From Acidimicrobiales bacterium (GTDB lineage: Bacteria > Actinomycetota > Acidimicrobiia > Acidimicrobiales > DASWMK01), in contig DASWMK010000017.1 in the NCBI GenBank assembly GCA_036399815.1, forward strand, positions 1 to 49,380: 49,380 bases of DNA. The letters run 5' to 3'. This document shows, piece after piece, positions 1 through 7,824 of the stretch. Numbering within the stretch: position 1 is the first letter of the stretch; every line of letters begins with the position of its first letter. The notes under the pieces were generated by a model. It had not been told where the DNA came from. It ran no database searches and saw only the letters and a program-made list of their open reading frames with translations. Made by a program: the position numbers and the translations under genes.

Positions 1-399
1 ATGGTCCGCCGGCTGACCCGGGCCGACGTGCCGGCCGTGGACGTGCCCGCCGGCGGGCTCGGGGCGGCGGCGGCCGAGGCCGACCTCGTCCTCCTCGAGG
101 CGAACGCCGTCGGCCCGGCCGAGTTCGCGGCCGTCCCCGGCTCGCGGGCGGCGGCCGCCGTGGCCCGCCACCGGGGCGCGCCGGTGTGGCTCACCGTCCC
201 CAGGGGCCGGCTCCTGCCCGCCCGCCTGTGGGACGCGCTCGCCCGCCGGGTCGACCTGCTCGGCGACCCGTGGGACGCCGAGGTCGAGGTCGTCCCGGTG
301 GACCTCGTGGACCGGGTGGTCGGCCCGGCCGGCGTCGTCGACGTGGCGACGGCGCTGCGGGCCGTCGACTGCCCGGTCGCCCCCGAGCTCACCCGCTGA
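1..399 (+). CDS. C-terminal part of an eIF-2B alpha/beta/delta-like protein (5' truncated)
   Basis: The visible 132 residues look like the C-terminal Rossmann-like half of the eIF-2B/MtnA/ribose-1,5-bisphosphate isomerase family. A segment resembling the family's 'DLVLLEANAVGP' region is followed by a stretch like the family's conserved 'A..A..HG.PVW...P' core. The family is normally about 300 residues or more, so the ATG at the window edge is almost certainly an internal Met and the gene starts upstream. The exact substrate cannot be told from this part. The stop overlaps the next start (TGATG), so the two genes are probably co-translated. Confidence 0.6.
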   Translation: MVRRLTRADVPAVDVPAGGLGAAAAEADLVLLEANAVGPAEFAAVPGSRAAAAVARHRGAPVWLTVPRGRLLPARLWDALARRVDLLGDPWDAEVEVVPVDLVDRVVGPAGVVDVATALRAVDCPVAPELTR

Positions 400-860
400 T
401 GCCGTCCCGGCGGGACCTGATCCGCATGTCGGCCGAGGAGGTCGACGCCTTCCTCGCCGGCCGGCACTCGATGAGCGTCGCCACCGTCGGCCCCGGCGGC
501 GCCATCCACCTCGTGGCCATGTGGTACGGCTTCCTCGACGGCGCGCCGGCGTTCTGGACCTACGCCAGGAGCCAGAAGGTGCGCAACCTGGAGCGCGACC
601 CCCGGTGCACGTGCCTGGTCGAGGCGGGCGAGGCGTACGGCGACCTTCGCGGGGTGGAGCTGGTCGGGCGGGGCGAGGTGCTGGCCGACCGGGCGGCCGT
701 GCTGGCCGTCGGCCGGAGCGTGTGGGAGCGCTACACGGGGCCGTGGGACGACGCCGCGGCGGCCGCCGTCGCCGCCGTGGGGGCCAAGCGGGTGGCCGTC
801 CGCCTGGACGTCGAGCGGGTCGTCTCCTGGGACCACACCAAGCTGGGAGGCACCTACTGA
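399..860 (+). CDS. Pyridoxamine 5'-phosphate oxidase (PPOX)-fold flavin/F420-binding protein
   Basis: The 153-residue protein has the small split-barrel pattern of the PPOX superfamily. Near residues 24-50 an 'MSVATVGPGG...VAMWYGF' strand pair precedes 'FWTYARSQKVRNLERDPR', the family's cofactor-phosphate-binding region. These proteins bind FMN or, often in actinobacteria, F420, and act as small oxidoreductases. The ATG at 399 overlaps the upstream stop by one base. The much longer upstream extension in this frame lies over the previous gene and is rejected. The substrate is unknown. Confidence 0.8.
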   Translation: MPSRRDLIRMSAEEVDAFLAGRHSMSVATVGPGGAIHLVAMWYGFLDGAPAFWTYARSQKVRNLERDPRCTCLVEAGEAYGDLRGVELVGRGEVLADRAAVLAVGRSVWERYTGPWDDAAAAAVAAVGAKRVAVRLDVERVVSWDHTKLGGTY

Positions 861-868
861 GCCGGGAG

Positions 869-874
869 TAGGGT
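869..874 (+). promoter_or_regulatory. -10 element TAGGGT for a leaderless mRNA
   Basis: TAGGGT matches the actinobacterial TAnnnT -10 and lies 7 nt before the ATG at 882. Transcription would therefore start at or next to the start codon. No convincing Shine-Dalgarno lies between. Confidence 0.5.
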
Positions 875-881
875 CGGCGCC

Positions 882-1565
882 ATGGGTGAGATCGTCGAGT
901 TCGCGAGCAACGGCGGGACGGCGTCGGGCTACCTGGCCCGGCCCGAGGGCGCAGGTCCCGGCCTCGTCGTCATCCAGGAGTGGTGGGGGCTCGTGCCCCA
1001 CGTCAAGGACGTGTGCGACCGGTTCGCGGCCGAGGGGTTCACCGCCCTCGCCCCGGACCTGTACCGGGGCCGGAGCACGACCGAGCCGGACGAGGCCGGG
1101 AAGCTGATGATGGCGATGAACATCGGCGAGGCGGCGAAGGACATGTCGGGCGCCGTCGACTACCTGCTCGGGAGCGACGCCGTGCGGGGCGAGGGCGTCG
1201 GCGTCGTCGGGTACTGCATGGGCGGCGGCCTGGCCCTGGTGCTGGCCTGCCACCGGCCCGACGCCGTGCGGGCCTGCGTGCCGTACTACGGGCTGATCCC
1301 GTGGGAGGGCGCCCAGCCGGACTGGTCGCAGCTGCGGGCCCACGTCCAGGGCCACTACGCCGGGAAGGACGAGTTCTTCACGCCGGACAAGGCGAGGGCG
1401 CTGGAGGAGACCCTCCGCGGGCACGGCGTGGACGTCGAGTTCTTCATCTACCGCGACGCCGACCACGCCTTCTTCAACGACGATCGGCCCGAGGTCTACG
1501 ACCCGGACGCGGCGGGCGAGGCCTGGTCCAGGACGCTCTCGTTCCTGCGTGAGCACCTGGGCTGA
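882..1565 (+). CDS. Dienelactone hydrolase family protein
   Basis: This 227-residue alpha/beta hydrolase has the dienelactone hydrolase signature. The nucleophile elbow reads GYCMGG (Cys nucleophile near residue 111). The acid follows in 'YAGKDEFF' and the His in 'DADHAFFND', giving the Cys-Asp-His triad typical of carboxymethylenebutenolidases. 'VIQEWWGL' near residue 30 is the usual oxyanion-side motif. Length matches the family (about 230). Such enzymes open lactone rings in aromatic degradation, but many homologues act on other esters, so the substrate is open. Its stop overlaps the next start by one base. Confidence 0.88.
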   Translation: MGEIVEFASNGGTASGYLARPEGAGPGLVVIQEWWGLVPHVKDVCDRFAAEGFTALAPDLYRGRSTTEPDEAGKLMMAMNIGEAAKDMSGAVDYLLGSDAVRGEGVGVVGYCMGGGLALVLACHRPDAVRACVPYYGLIPWEGAQPDWSQLRAHVQGHYAGKDEFFTPDKARALEETLRGHGVDVEFFIYRDADHAFFNDDRPEVYDPDAAGEAWSRTLSFLREHLG

Positions 1566-2776
1566 TGGCGCCCACCGCCGACCCGGTCGTCCGCTACCTC
1601 GAGCTCGGCCTCGCCCTCGGCCGGCACGTCGACGGCCTGGTCGACGCCTACTACGGCCCGCCCGACCTGGCCCGCCGGGCCGAGGCCGAGCCGCCCCACC
1701 CGCCCGACGCGCTCGCCGCCGAGGCGGCCCGGCTGGTGGCCGACCTCGACGCCGGCGTCGACCCGGACCCGCCGGCCGACCCGCTGACGCCGGCCCGCCG
1801 GGCCTGGCTGCGGGCCCAGGTCGTCGGCCTGCACACGACGGCCGGGAAGCTGTCGGGCGAGGACATCGGCTATGAGGACGAGGTCGAGCGGTGCTACGGC
1901 GTCCGCCCCCGCCGCGTGCCGGAGGAGGACCTGGCCGCCGCCCACCGCCGCCTCGACGAGGCCCTGCCCGGCACCGGCCCGCTGGCCGAGCGGTACATCG
2001 CCTGGCGGGAGTCCCAGGTGGTGCCGCCCGACCGGCTCGACCCGGCGATCCGGTCCCTCGCCGAGGACCTGAGGGAGCGCACCGACCGCCTGTTCGGCCT
2101 GCCCGAGGGCGAGCACGTGGAGTTCGAGCTCGTCACCGACCAGCCGTGGTCGGGGTTCAACTACTACCTCGGCGACCTCCGCAGCCGGGTGGCCATCAAC
2201 GTCGACCTGCCGGTGCTGTCGACCAGCCTCGGCCACCTCGTCGCCCACGAGGCCTACCCCGGCCACCACACCGAGCACAGCCGCAAGGAGGTCGGGCTCG
2301 TCCGGCGGCGGCGGTGGCTGGAGGAGACGATCGCGCTCGTCGGCACCCCGTCCTGCCTGATGGCCGAGGGCCTGGCCGACCTCGGCCTCGAGGTGGTCGT
2401 CGGCGAGCGGCCCGAGCCGGTGGTGGCCGAGCACCTGCGCCCGCTCGGCATCCCCTACGACGCCGAGGTGGTGGCCGCCGCCGCCGAGGCCGGCGACGCC
2501 ATGTCCGGGGTCCGGGGGAACGTCGCCCTCCTGCTCCACGCCGACGGGGTCGGCGAGGAGGAGGCCGTCTCGTACGCCGAGCGTTGGGGGCTGCTGCCCC
2601 GCAACCGGGCCGAGAAGCTGGTGCAGTTCCTCACCGACCGGACCTGGCGGGCGTACATGACCTGCTACGTCGAGGGGCTGCCGCTGTGCCGGCGCTACGT
2701 GGCCGGCGACCCGGCCCGCTTCGAGCGCCTGATCACCGAGCAGCTCACCCCGGCGGACCTCCAGGCCGCGGCCTGA
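1565..2776 (+). CDS. DUF885 family protein, probable zinc metallopeptidase-like
   Basis: The 403-residue protein carries the DUF885 hallmark HEAYPGHH (near residue 225), a gluzincin-like zinc motif. A glutamate-bearing helix about 40 residues later ('LMAEGLADLGLEV') could supply the third metal ligand. DUF885 proteins are usually 400-600 residues, so this is a short member, with no signal peptide. Start ATG overlaps the dienelactone hydrolase stop, which suggests one operon. Peptidase activity is inferred from the motif. Confidence 0.8.
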   Translation: MAPTADPVVRYLELGLALGRHVDGLVDAYYGPPDLARRAEAEPPHPPDALAAEAARLVADLDAGVDPDPPADPLTPARRAWLRAQVVGLHTTAGKLSGEDIGYEDEVERCYGVRPRRVPEEDLAAAHRRLDEALPGTGPLAERYIAWRESQVVPPDRLDPAIRSLAEDLRERTDRLFGLPEGEHVEFELVTDQPWSGFNYYLGDLRSRVAINVDLPVLSTSLGHLVAHEAYPGHHTEHSRKEVGLVRRRRWLEETIALVGTPSCLMAEGLADLGLEVVVGERPEPVVAEHLRPLGIPYDAEVVAAAAEAGDAMSGVRGNVALLLHADGVGEEEAVSYAERWGLLPRNRAEKLVQFLTDRTWRAYMTCYVEGLPLCRRYVAGDPARFERLITEQLTPADLQAAA

Positions 2777-2779
2777 CCG

Positions 2780-3436
2780 GTGGACGAGGCCGACCTCCGG
2801 GCCCGCAACGCCACCTACCGGCGCTTCGTCGAGCTCGGCCGGGCCCCGTCACCGGCGGAGGTGGCGGCCGAACTGGGGACGGGGGAGGCCGAGGTGGCCG
2901 CCGCCTGGCGCCGCCTCCACGACGGGCACGCCCTCGTCCTCGACCGCGCCGGCGGGCTGCTCATGGCCCACCCGTTCTCGGCCGTGCCCACCGCCTACCG
3001 GGTGCAGGCGGCCGGCCGGTCGTGGTTCGCCAACTGCGCCTGGGACGCGTTCGGCGTGTGCGCCGCGCTGCACGCCGACGGGGACGTGGAGTCGGCCTGC
3101 CCGGACTGCGGCGACCCGATCGCCTTCGGCGTCCGCGACGGCCGGCCGACGGACGGGTCCCTGCGGTTCCACTGCCTCGTCCCGGCCGCCCACTGGTGGG
3201 ACGACATCGTCCACACCTGACGGACCATGCTGCTCTTCCGGTCGGAGGAGCACGTGGAGCGCTGGCTGGCCGGGCGGCCGCCGGGGGTGACGACGCCGGT
3301 CGGCACGCTCGCCGCGCTGGCGCAGGGGTGGTGGCACGACCGGCTCTCGCCCGACTGGCGGCCCCACACGAGGGAGCAGAACCAGGCCATCCTCGAGGCG
3401 GTCGGGCTGACGGGGGACTTCTGGCGCCTGCCCTAG
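2780..3436 (+). CDS. MerB-like organomercurial lyase homologue, predicted selenoprotein (TGA = Sec147)
   Basis: Two in-frame segments flank one TGA (3218-3220); joined they give 218 residues, close to MerB (212). The N-terminal part has a winged-helix-like start, then 'NCAWDAF' with C86 and D89, the spacing of MerB catalytic Cys96 and Asp99, and C107/C110 near MerB Cys117. After the TGA, 'MLLFRSEEHVERW' continues the MerB C-terminal pattern 'HVHFFASVPTAEDW'. Counting back 15 residues from the shared Trp puts the TGA exactly on catalytic Cys159. A 9-bp hairpin with loop GGTC follows 10 nt after the TGA. MerB cleaves carbon-mercury bonds with two Cys and one Asp; a selenolate here would be chemically apt. 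GTG start, 3 nt after the DUF885 stop. Alternatives are a nonsense pseudogene, a sequencing error, or two separate genes; the last lacks a ribosome site at the ATG at 3227. Confidence 0.72.
3231..3252 (+). promoter_or_regulatory. Candidate bacterial SECIS hairpin (MerB-like gene)
   Basis: TGCTCTTCC pairs with GGAGGAGCA (9 bp, one G-U) around the tetraloop GGTC at 3240-3243. The loop begins 20 nt after the TGA. In E. coli fdhF the SECIS apical loop also reads GGUC and starts 19 nt after its UGA. The 5' strand has a U in a U-G wobble at the fourth pair below the loop, where fdhF has its bulged U. Folding was done by eye; hairpins are common in GC-rich DNA, so this supports but does not prove recoding. 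Confidence 0.55.
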
Positions 3437-3452
3437 CGGGTAGGGCGCCGTC

Positions 3453-3728
3453 ATGTCCGACGACTCCACGCCGCAGCCCATCACGCCGAACCAGATCGTC
3501 GTCCGCGACGTCACCCACTACCAGTTCACCTGGACCGAGTCCGCGCCAGGCGAGGACGGCGTGTGGACCTGCCAGCTCATCCTCGACCAGGGCGCCGACG
3601 AGTACGTCCTCCGCCTGAGCGAGGACGACGCCGACAACCTCCAGGACCTGTTCGCCTCGGCCGGCCGGGTCACCTTCGACCTCGAGCGGCGGGTGCTGAT
3701 GTTCGGCACGCGACCCGTCGGCAGCTGA
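3453..3728 (+). CDS. Conserved-looking hypothetical protein, 91 aa
   Basis: I do not recognise this 91-residue acidic protein. It has no signal peptide or membrane segment. Alternating polar and hydrophobic stretches ('WTCQLILDQGADEYVLRLSEDDADNL', here split by ends) suggest a small mixed alpha/beta fold, ending in 'RVLMFGTRPVGS'. The ATG at 3453 follows TAGGGC by 6 nt, so a leaderless start is plausible. It lies just behind the MerB-like selenoprotein but has its own possible promoter, so a functional link is not established. Confidence 0.65.
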   Translation: MSDDSTPQPITPNQIVVRDVTHYQFTWTESAPGEDGVWTCQLILDQGADEYVLRLSEDDADNLQDLFASAGRVTFDLERRVLMFGTRPVGS

Positions 3729-3775
3729 CGCCGGGGGCGGGCTCCGGCAGGTGGCGGGCGCCGGGCCGGGCTTCG

Positions 3776-3781
3776 TAGGCT
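3776..3781 (+). promoter_or_regulatory. -10 element TAGGCT for a leaderless mRNA
   Basis: TAGGCT lies 7 nt before the ATG at 3789, with the same following bases (CGGCGCC) as the promoter before 882. The repeated arrangement supports a real promoter class. Confidence 0.5.
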
Positions 3782-3788
3782 CGGCGCC

Positions 3789-4733
3789 ATGTCCGCCCGC
3801 ACCCGTGAGATGCCCCGCCGCTCGTGCCTGTCCGTGCCCGGCTCCAGCGAGCGGTTCCTCGCCAAGGGCCCGAGCGTCCCGGCCGACATGACCTTCCTCG
3901 ACCTCGAGGACTCGGTGGCGCCGCTCGAGAAGGAGGGGGCGCGGGCCAAGGTCGTCGACGCCGTCAAGAACCTGGACTGGGGCGACCGGGTGCTGTGCGT
4001 GCGGGTCAACGCCTGGGACACGAAGTGGACCTACGCCGACGTCATCGAGGTCGTCGGCGGGGCCGGCGAGCGCCTCGACGAGGTGATGCTGCCCAAGGTG
4101 CAGACGGCCGCCGAGGTCGTCGCCCTCGACCTGCTGCTCACCCAGGTGGAGGAGAACGTCGGCCTGCCCGCCGGGCACATCGGCATCGAGGCCCAGATCG
4201 AGACCACGCGCGGCCTCATCAACGTCGAGGAGATCTGCGCGGCGTCGCCCCGGCTCGAGACGATCATCTTCGGCCCGGCCGACTTCGCCGCCAGCATGGA
4301 GATGCCCGTCCTCACCGGCGGGGTGGCCATCCCCGAGTACCCGGGCGACCACTTCCACTACGTGTTCTCGAAGATCCTGATGGCCGGGCGGGCCAACGGC
4401 CTCCAGGTCATCGACGGCCCGTTCCTGAAGGTGCGGGAGCCCGACGCCTTCCGGGAGTACTGCCAGCGGACGAGGACGCTCGGCTACGACGGCAAGTGGG
4501 CCCTGCACCCGGACCAGGTGACGATCCTGAACGAGGTGTACTCGCCGACCCAGGAGCAGTTCGACCGGGCCTGGGACATCCTCGAGGCCTACCGCGAGGC
4601 CACCGAGGGCGAGGGCGAGCGCAAGGGCGCGGTCATGTTCGGCGACGAGATGATCGACGAGGCCTCCCGCAAGATGGCGGCGAAGTTCGTGGCGAGGGGC
4701 GAGCGGGCGGGTCTGCGGCGCTCCGCCGGGTAG
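3789..4733 (+). CDS. HpcH/HpaI-type CoA ester lyase (malyl-CoA lyase-like)
   Basis: The 314-residue TIM-barrel protein belongs to the citrate-lyase-beta/malyl-CoA lyase family. 'RSCLSVPGSSERFLAK' opens the barrel, 'DLEDSV' carries acidic metal-site residues, 'EAQIETTRGL' gives the metal-binding Glu, and 'GPADFAAS' and 'ALHPDQV' are family signatures. The C-terminal 'GAVMFGDEMIDEASRKMA' matches L-malyl-CoA/beta-methylmalyl-CoA lyases rather than citrate lyase. These enzymes reversibly cleave malyl-CoA or beta-methylmalyl-CoA with Mg2+. Catalytic residues look intact; the natural substrate is inferred. Confidence 0.85.
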   Translation: MSARTREMPRRSCLSVPGSSERFLAKGPSVPADMTFLDLEDSVAPLEKEGARAKVVDAVKNLDWGDRVLCVRVNAWDTKWTYADVIEVVGGAGERLDEVMLPKVQTAAEVVALDLLLTQVEENVGLPAGHIGIEAQIETTRGLINVEEICAASPRLETIIFGPADFAASMEMPVLTGGVAIPEYPGDHFHYVFSKILMAGRANGLQVIDGPFLKVREPDAFREYCQRTRTLGYDGKWALHPDQVTILNEVYSPTQEQFDRAWDILEAYREATEGEGERKGAVMFGDEMIDEASRKMAAKFVARGERAGLRRSAG

Positions 4734-4743
4734 TGGACCGCCC

Positions 4744-5442
4744 GTGAGGGCGATCGCCGGCACCGCGCCGATCGACGTGGTGATGCCGGCCAGGAACGAG
4801 GCGCCCACGGTCGCGGCCAACGTGGCCGCCGCCCTCGGGTGCGCCTACGTCCGCGAGGTGCTCGTCGTCGACGACGGCTCCACCGACGGCACCGGCGACG
4901 TGGCGGCCGCGGCCGGCGCCAAGGTGCTGCGCCGCGACGCCCCCGCGGGCTCGAAGGCCCACGCCATGGCCGCCGGGGTCGCCGCCAGCGACGCGCCGGC
5001 CGTCCTGTTCGTGGACGCCGACTGCACCGGCCTCACGTCCGTCCACCTCGACGACATCTGCCGGCCCTTCGTGGAGGGCCGGGCCGTCATGTCGCTCGGG
5101 GCCTTCGACTACGGCCGGTTCTGGAACCCGTTCGTGCTGCGGTGGCCGCCGCTGTCGGGCGAGCGGGTCGTGCCCCGCTGGGTGTTCGAGGCGATCCCGC
5201 CCGGGAAGCTCGACGGCTACACCATCGAGGTCAGGATCAACGAGGTGATCGCCGAGGGTCGCCTGCCGACCGTGGCCCGCACCATGCGGGGGGTGTCCCA
5301 CCGCACCAAGCGCGACAAGTTCGGCCGGCTCGACGGCCTCCGGCGGACGTGGTGGATGTACCGCGACCTCCTGTCGCTGCTGCTCGGCAAGGTCCGCTGG
5401 CGGACCTACTGGTACTACCTGCGGGGATTGACCGTGGAGTAG
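4744..5442 (+). CDS. Family 2 glycosyltransferase
   Basis: The 232-residue protein has the GT-A pattern: 'VVMPARNEAPTV' near residue 12, 'VVDDGSTDGTG' near 42, and the nucleotide/metal motif 'VDADCTGL' (DxD) near 92. The C-terminal part is basic and aromatic ('RTYWYYLRGL') without a clear membrane helix and may contact the membrane. It starts at a GTG 10 nt after the lyase stop. It resembles short actinobacterial GT2 enzymes that use a nucleotide sugar; acceptor unknown. Confidence 0.8.
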   Translation: MRAIAGTAPIDVVMPARNEAPTVAANVAAALGCAYVREVLVVDDGSTDGTGDVAAAAGAKVLRRDAPAGSKAHAMAAGVAASDAPAVLFVDADCTGLTSVHLDDICRPFVEGRAVMSLGAFDYGRFWNPFVLRWPPLSGERVVPRWVFEAIPPGKLDGYTIEVRINEVIAEGRLPTVARTMRGVSHRTKRDKFGRLDGLRRTWWMYRDLLSLLLGKVRWRTYWYYLRGLTVE

Positions 5443-5455
5443 GGGTGGGGCCGTC

Positions 5456-5461
5456 TACGCT
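5456..5461 (+). promoter_or_regulatory. -10 element TACGCT for a leaderless mRNA
   Basis: TACGCT lies 8 nt before the GTG at 5470. This supports the GTG start and a leaderless transcript for the CapA-like gene. Confidence 0.45.
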
Positions 5462-5469
5462 CCGCGGGC

Positions 5470-6699
5470 GTGGGGGGTTGCCGGCCGGGCGCGCGCCTGG
5501 CCGCCGTGGTCGTCGCGCTGGTGCTGGCCGCCGCCTGCTCGCGCGGCACCCCGCCGTCGGCCGCCCTCCGGGAGGCGGGCGGCGCCCCGTCGACCGGCGA
5601 GGGCGACGGCGCCGGCGCGGGCGTCGAGGCCACCGGCGCCACCACCACGACGGCGCCGCCGGTCGAGGTCACCATGGCGTTCACCGGCGACGTGCTGGCC
5701 CACGCCCCGATCTCCCGCCAGGCGGCCGCCTACGGCGGGGCGTCGGGCGTGGCCTACGACTACGGCCCCATGTTCGCCAGGGTGGCGCCGATCCTGTCGG
5801 CCGCCGACGTCGCCGTGTGCCACCTGGAGACGCCGCTGTCGCCCGACGACACGAACCTCAGCACCTACCCCGTCTACAACGTGCCCCACGAGGTGGCGAC
5901 GGCGCTGGCCGGGGCCGGCTGGGACGGCTGCACGGTCGCGTCCAACCACGCCATGGACGCCTGGGACCGCGGCGTGCACGCCACCCTGGACCTGCTCGAC
6001 GCCGCCGGCCTGCGCCACTCGGGCACGGCCCGCAGCGCCGAGGAGGCCGCCGCGCCGACCATGTACGAGGCCAGGGGGGTGACGATCGCCAGCCTGTCCT
6101 ACACCTACGGGCTGAACGGGTTCACCCTGCCCGACGACCAGCCCTGGCTGGTCAACCTGATCGACCCCGACCGCATCCTGGCCGACGCCGCCGCCGCCCG
6201 GCAGGCCGGGGCCGACCTCGTCGTCGTCCACCTGCACTGGGGCGAGCAGTACCTGACGGCGCCGACCGCCGACCAGTCGGCGCTCGCCCGCCGGCTGCTG
6301 GCCTCGCCCGACGTCGACCTGATCGTCGGCGCCCACGCCCACGTCGTCCAGCCGGTGGAGCAGATCGACGGGGAGTACGTCGTCTACGGGCTCGGCAACT
6401 TCCTCTCCAACCAGTCGCCCGAGTGCTGCGCGCCCGGCGCCCAGGACGGCGTGATCGTGACCGCCCAGGTCCGGGCCCCGGCGGACGGGCCGGCCACGGT
6501 GACCGGCCTGGTCGTCACGCCGACCTGGGTCGACCGCTCGGACTACACGGTGCTGCCCGTCGCCGCCGCCCTCGACGACCCGGCCACCGAGGCGTGGATG
6601 CGGCCGACGCTCGAGGCCTCCTGGGACCGCACGATCTCGACCCTCGTGTCGATGGGCGCCCCCGGGATCCTGGCCTCGGACTACCCCGGCCCCGGCTAG
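5470..6699 (+). CDS. CapA family (PGA_cap) metallophosphatase-like lipoprotein
   Basis: The 409-residue protein has a lipoprotein signal: basic start, hydrophobic stretch, then lipobox 'LAAAC' around residue 22. A low-complexity Thr/Ala-rich linker leads to the CapA domain. 'FTGDVLAHAPI' (metal ligand Asp), 'VCHLETPLS', 'SNHAMDAWDRG' (Asn-His) and 'VVHLHWGEQY' with 'IVGAHAHVVQP' are the conserved blocks of this calcineurin-like fold. Family members take part in poly-gamma-glutamate capsule synthesis, but most actinobacterial homologues are uncharacterised. It is predicted to act at the outer face of the membrane. Confidence 0.86.
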   Translation: MGGCRPGARLAAVVVALVLAAACSRGTPPSAALREAGGAPSTGEGDGAGAGVEATGATTTTAPPVEVTMAFTGDVLAHAPISRQAAAYGGASGVAYDYGPMFARVAPILSAADVAVCHLETPLSPDDTNLSTYPVYNVPHEVATALAGAGWDGCTVASNHAMDAWDRGVHATLDLLDAAGLRHSGTARSAEEAAAPTMYEARGVTIASLSYTYGLNGFTLPDDQPWLVNLIDPDRILADAAAARQAGADLVVVHLHWGEQYLTAPTADQSALARRLLASPDVDLIVGAHAHVVQPVEQIDGEYVVYGLGNFLSNQSPECCAPGAQDGVIVTAQVRAPADGPATVTGLVVTPTWVDRSDYTVLPVAAALDDPATEAWMRPTLEASWDRTISTLVSMGAPGILASDYPGPG

Positions 6700-6708
6700 A
6701 ACCAGGGG

Positions 6709-7824
6709 GTGACCGAGCGCTGGGACGCCATCGTGGTCGGCGCGGGCGCCATGGGGTCAGCCACGGCGTGGTGGCTGGCCCGGCGGGGGCGGTCCGTCCT
6801 GCTCCTCGAGCGGTTCGAGCAGGGCCACGGGCGGGGGTCGTCGCACGGCGGGGCCAGGATCTTCCGCTTCGCCTACCCGGACGTCGACTACGTCCGCCTC
6901 GCCCAGCAGGCCCTGCCCCTGTGGCGGGAGCTGGAGGACGAGGCCGGCGTGCCCCTCGTGGACCAGCTCGGCGGCGTGGACCACGGCCGCCCGGACGCCG
7001 TGCAGGCGGTGGCCGACGCCCTCGCCGCGGCGGGCACGCCGGGGGAGTGGGTGCCGTCCGCCGAGGCCGAGGAGCGCTGGCCGGGGTTCCGCTTCGAGGG
7101 GCCGGTGCTGTTCTCGGCGAGCGGCGGTCGGTGCCGGGCCGACGACGCCGTCCGCGCCCTCCAGGACCGGGCCGCGGCCCACGGGGCCGACGTGCGCTTC
7201 GGCGAGGGGGCCGAGTCGGTGCTGGCCGGCCCGGGCGGGGACGAGGCCGTCGTCCGCACGGCGGCCGGCGAGCACCGCGCCCCGGTCGCCGTCGTCACGG
7301 CCGGCTCGTGGGTGGCCAAGCTGCTCGGCGCCTCCGTCCCCCTCCCGCCGACGGTCGTCACCCGGGAGCAGCCCGTCCACTTCCCGGCGGCCGACCCGGC
7401 GGCCGAGCCGACCTGGCCGAGCTTCATCCACCACCGCGAGCCGTGGACCTACGGGTGCGCCACGCCGGCCGAGGGGGTCAAGGTCGGCCTGCACCACACC
7501 GGCCCGCTGGTCGACCCGGACGAGCGGGACTTCGAGGTCGACGCCCCCCTGGTGGCGAGGGTCGTCGAGTACGTCGAGCGCTGGCTGCCCGGGCTGCGGC
7601 CCGAGCCCCGGTTCCCGACCACCTGCCTCTACACGACGACCCCGGACGAGGACTTCGTGCTCGACCGCAGGGGCCCGATCGTCGTCGCCTCCCCGTGCTC
7701 GGGGCACGGGTTCAAGTTCACCCCGGTGATCGGGCGCATCCTCGCCGACCTGGCCGATGGCCGGCCCGGCCCGGGCGGGCGGTTCAGCCTGCCGGCACCC
7801 GCTCCAGCAGCCGGCGGGCGATGA
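6709..7824 (+). CDS. Monomeric sarcosine oxidase / N-methyltryptophan oxidase-like FAD enzyme
   Basis: The 371-residue protein opens with a dinucleotide fold ('VVGAGAMGSATAWWLARRG') and 'GSSHGGARIFRFAY', the FAD/substrate segment of MSOX enzymes. Near the C-terminus 'SPCSGHGFKFTPVIG' holds the Cys that covalently binds FAD in this family and the conserved Lys. It would oxidise a secondary or tertiary N-methyl amine, releasing H2O2. The GTG start lies 10 nt after the CapA-like stop. Its last 41 nt overlap the convergent acyl-CoA dehydrogenase gene, so the last residues of both are unusual. Confidence 0.88.
   Translation: MTERWDAIVVGAGAMGSATAWWLARRGRSVLLLERFEQGHGRGSSHGGARIFRFAYPDVDYVRLAQQALPLWRELEDEAGVPLVDQLGGVDHGRPDAVQAVADALAAAGTPGEWVPSAEAEERWPGFRFEGPVLFSASGGRCRADDAVRALQDRAAAHGADVRFGEGAESVLAGPGGDEAVVRTAAGEHRAPVAVVTAGSWVAKLLGASVPLPPTVVTREQPVHFPAADPAAEPTWPSFIHHREPWTYGCATPAEGVKVGLHHTGPLVDPDERDFEVDAPLVARVVEYVERWLPGLRPEPRFPTTCLYTTTPDEDFVLDRRGPIVVASPCSGHGFKFTPVIGRILADLADGRPGPGGRFSLPAPAPAAGGR

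Noticed and set aside
3227-3436. A separate 69-aa gene starting at ATG 3227
   Set aside because: It is in the same frame as the MerB-like gene, has no Shine-Dalgarno or -10 of its own, and codes the missing C-terminal part of that fold. Better read as one gene with a recoded TGA.
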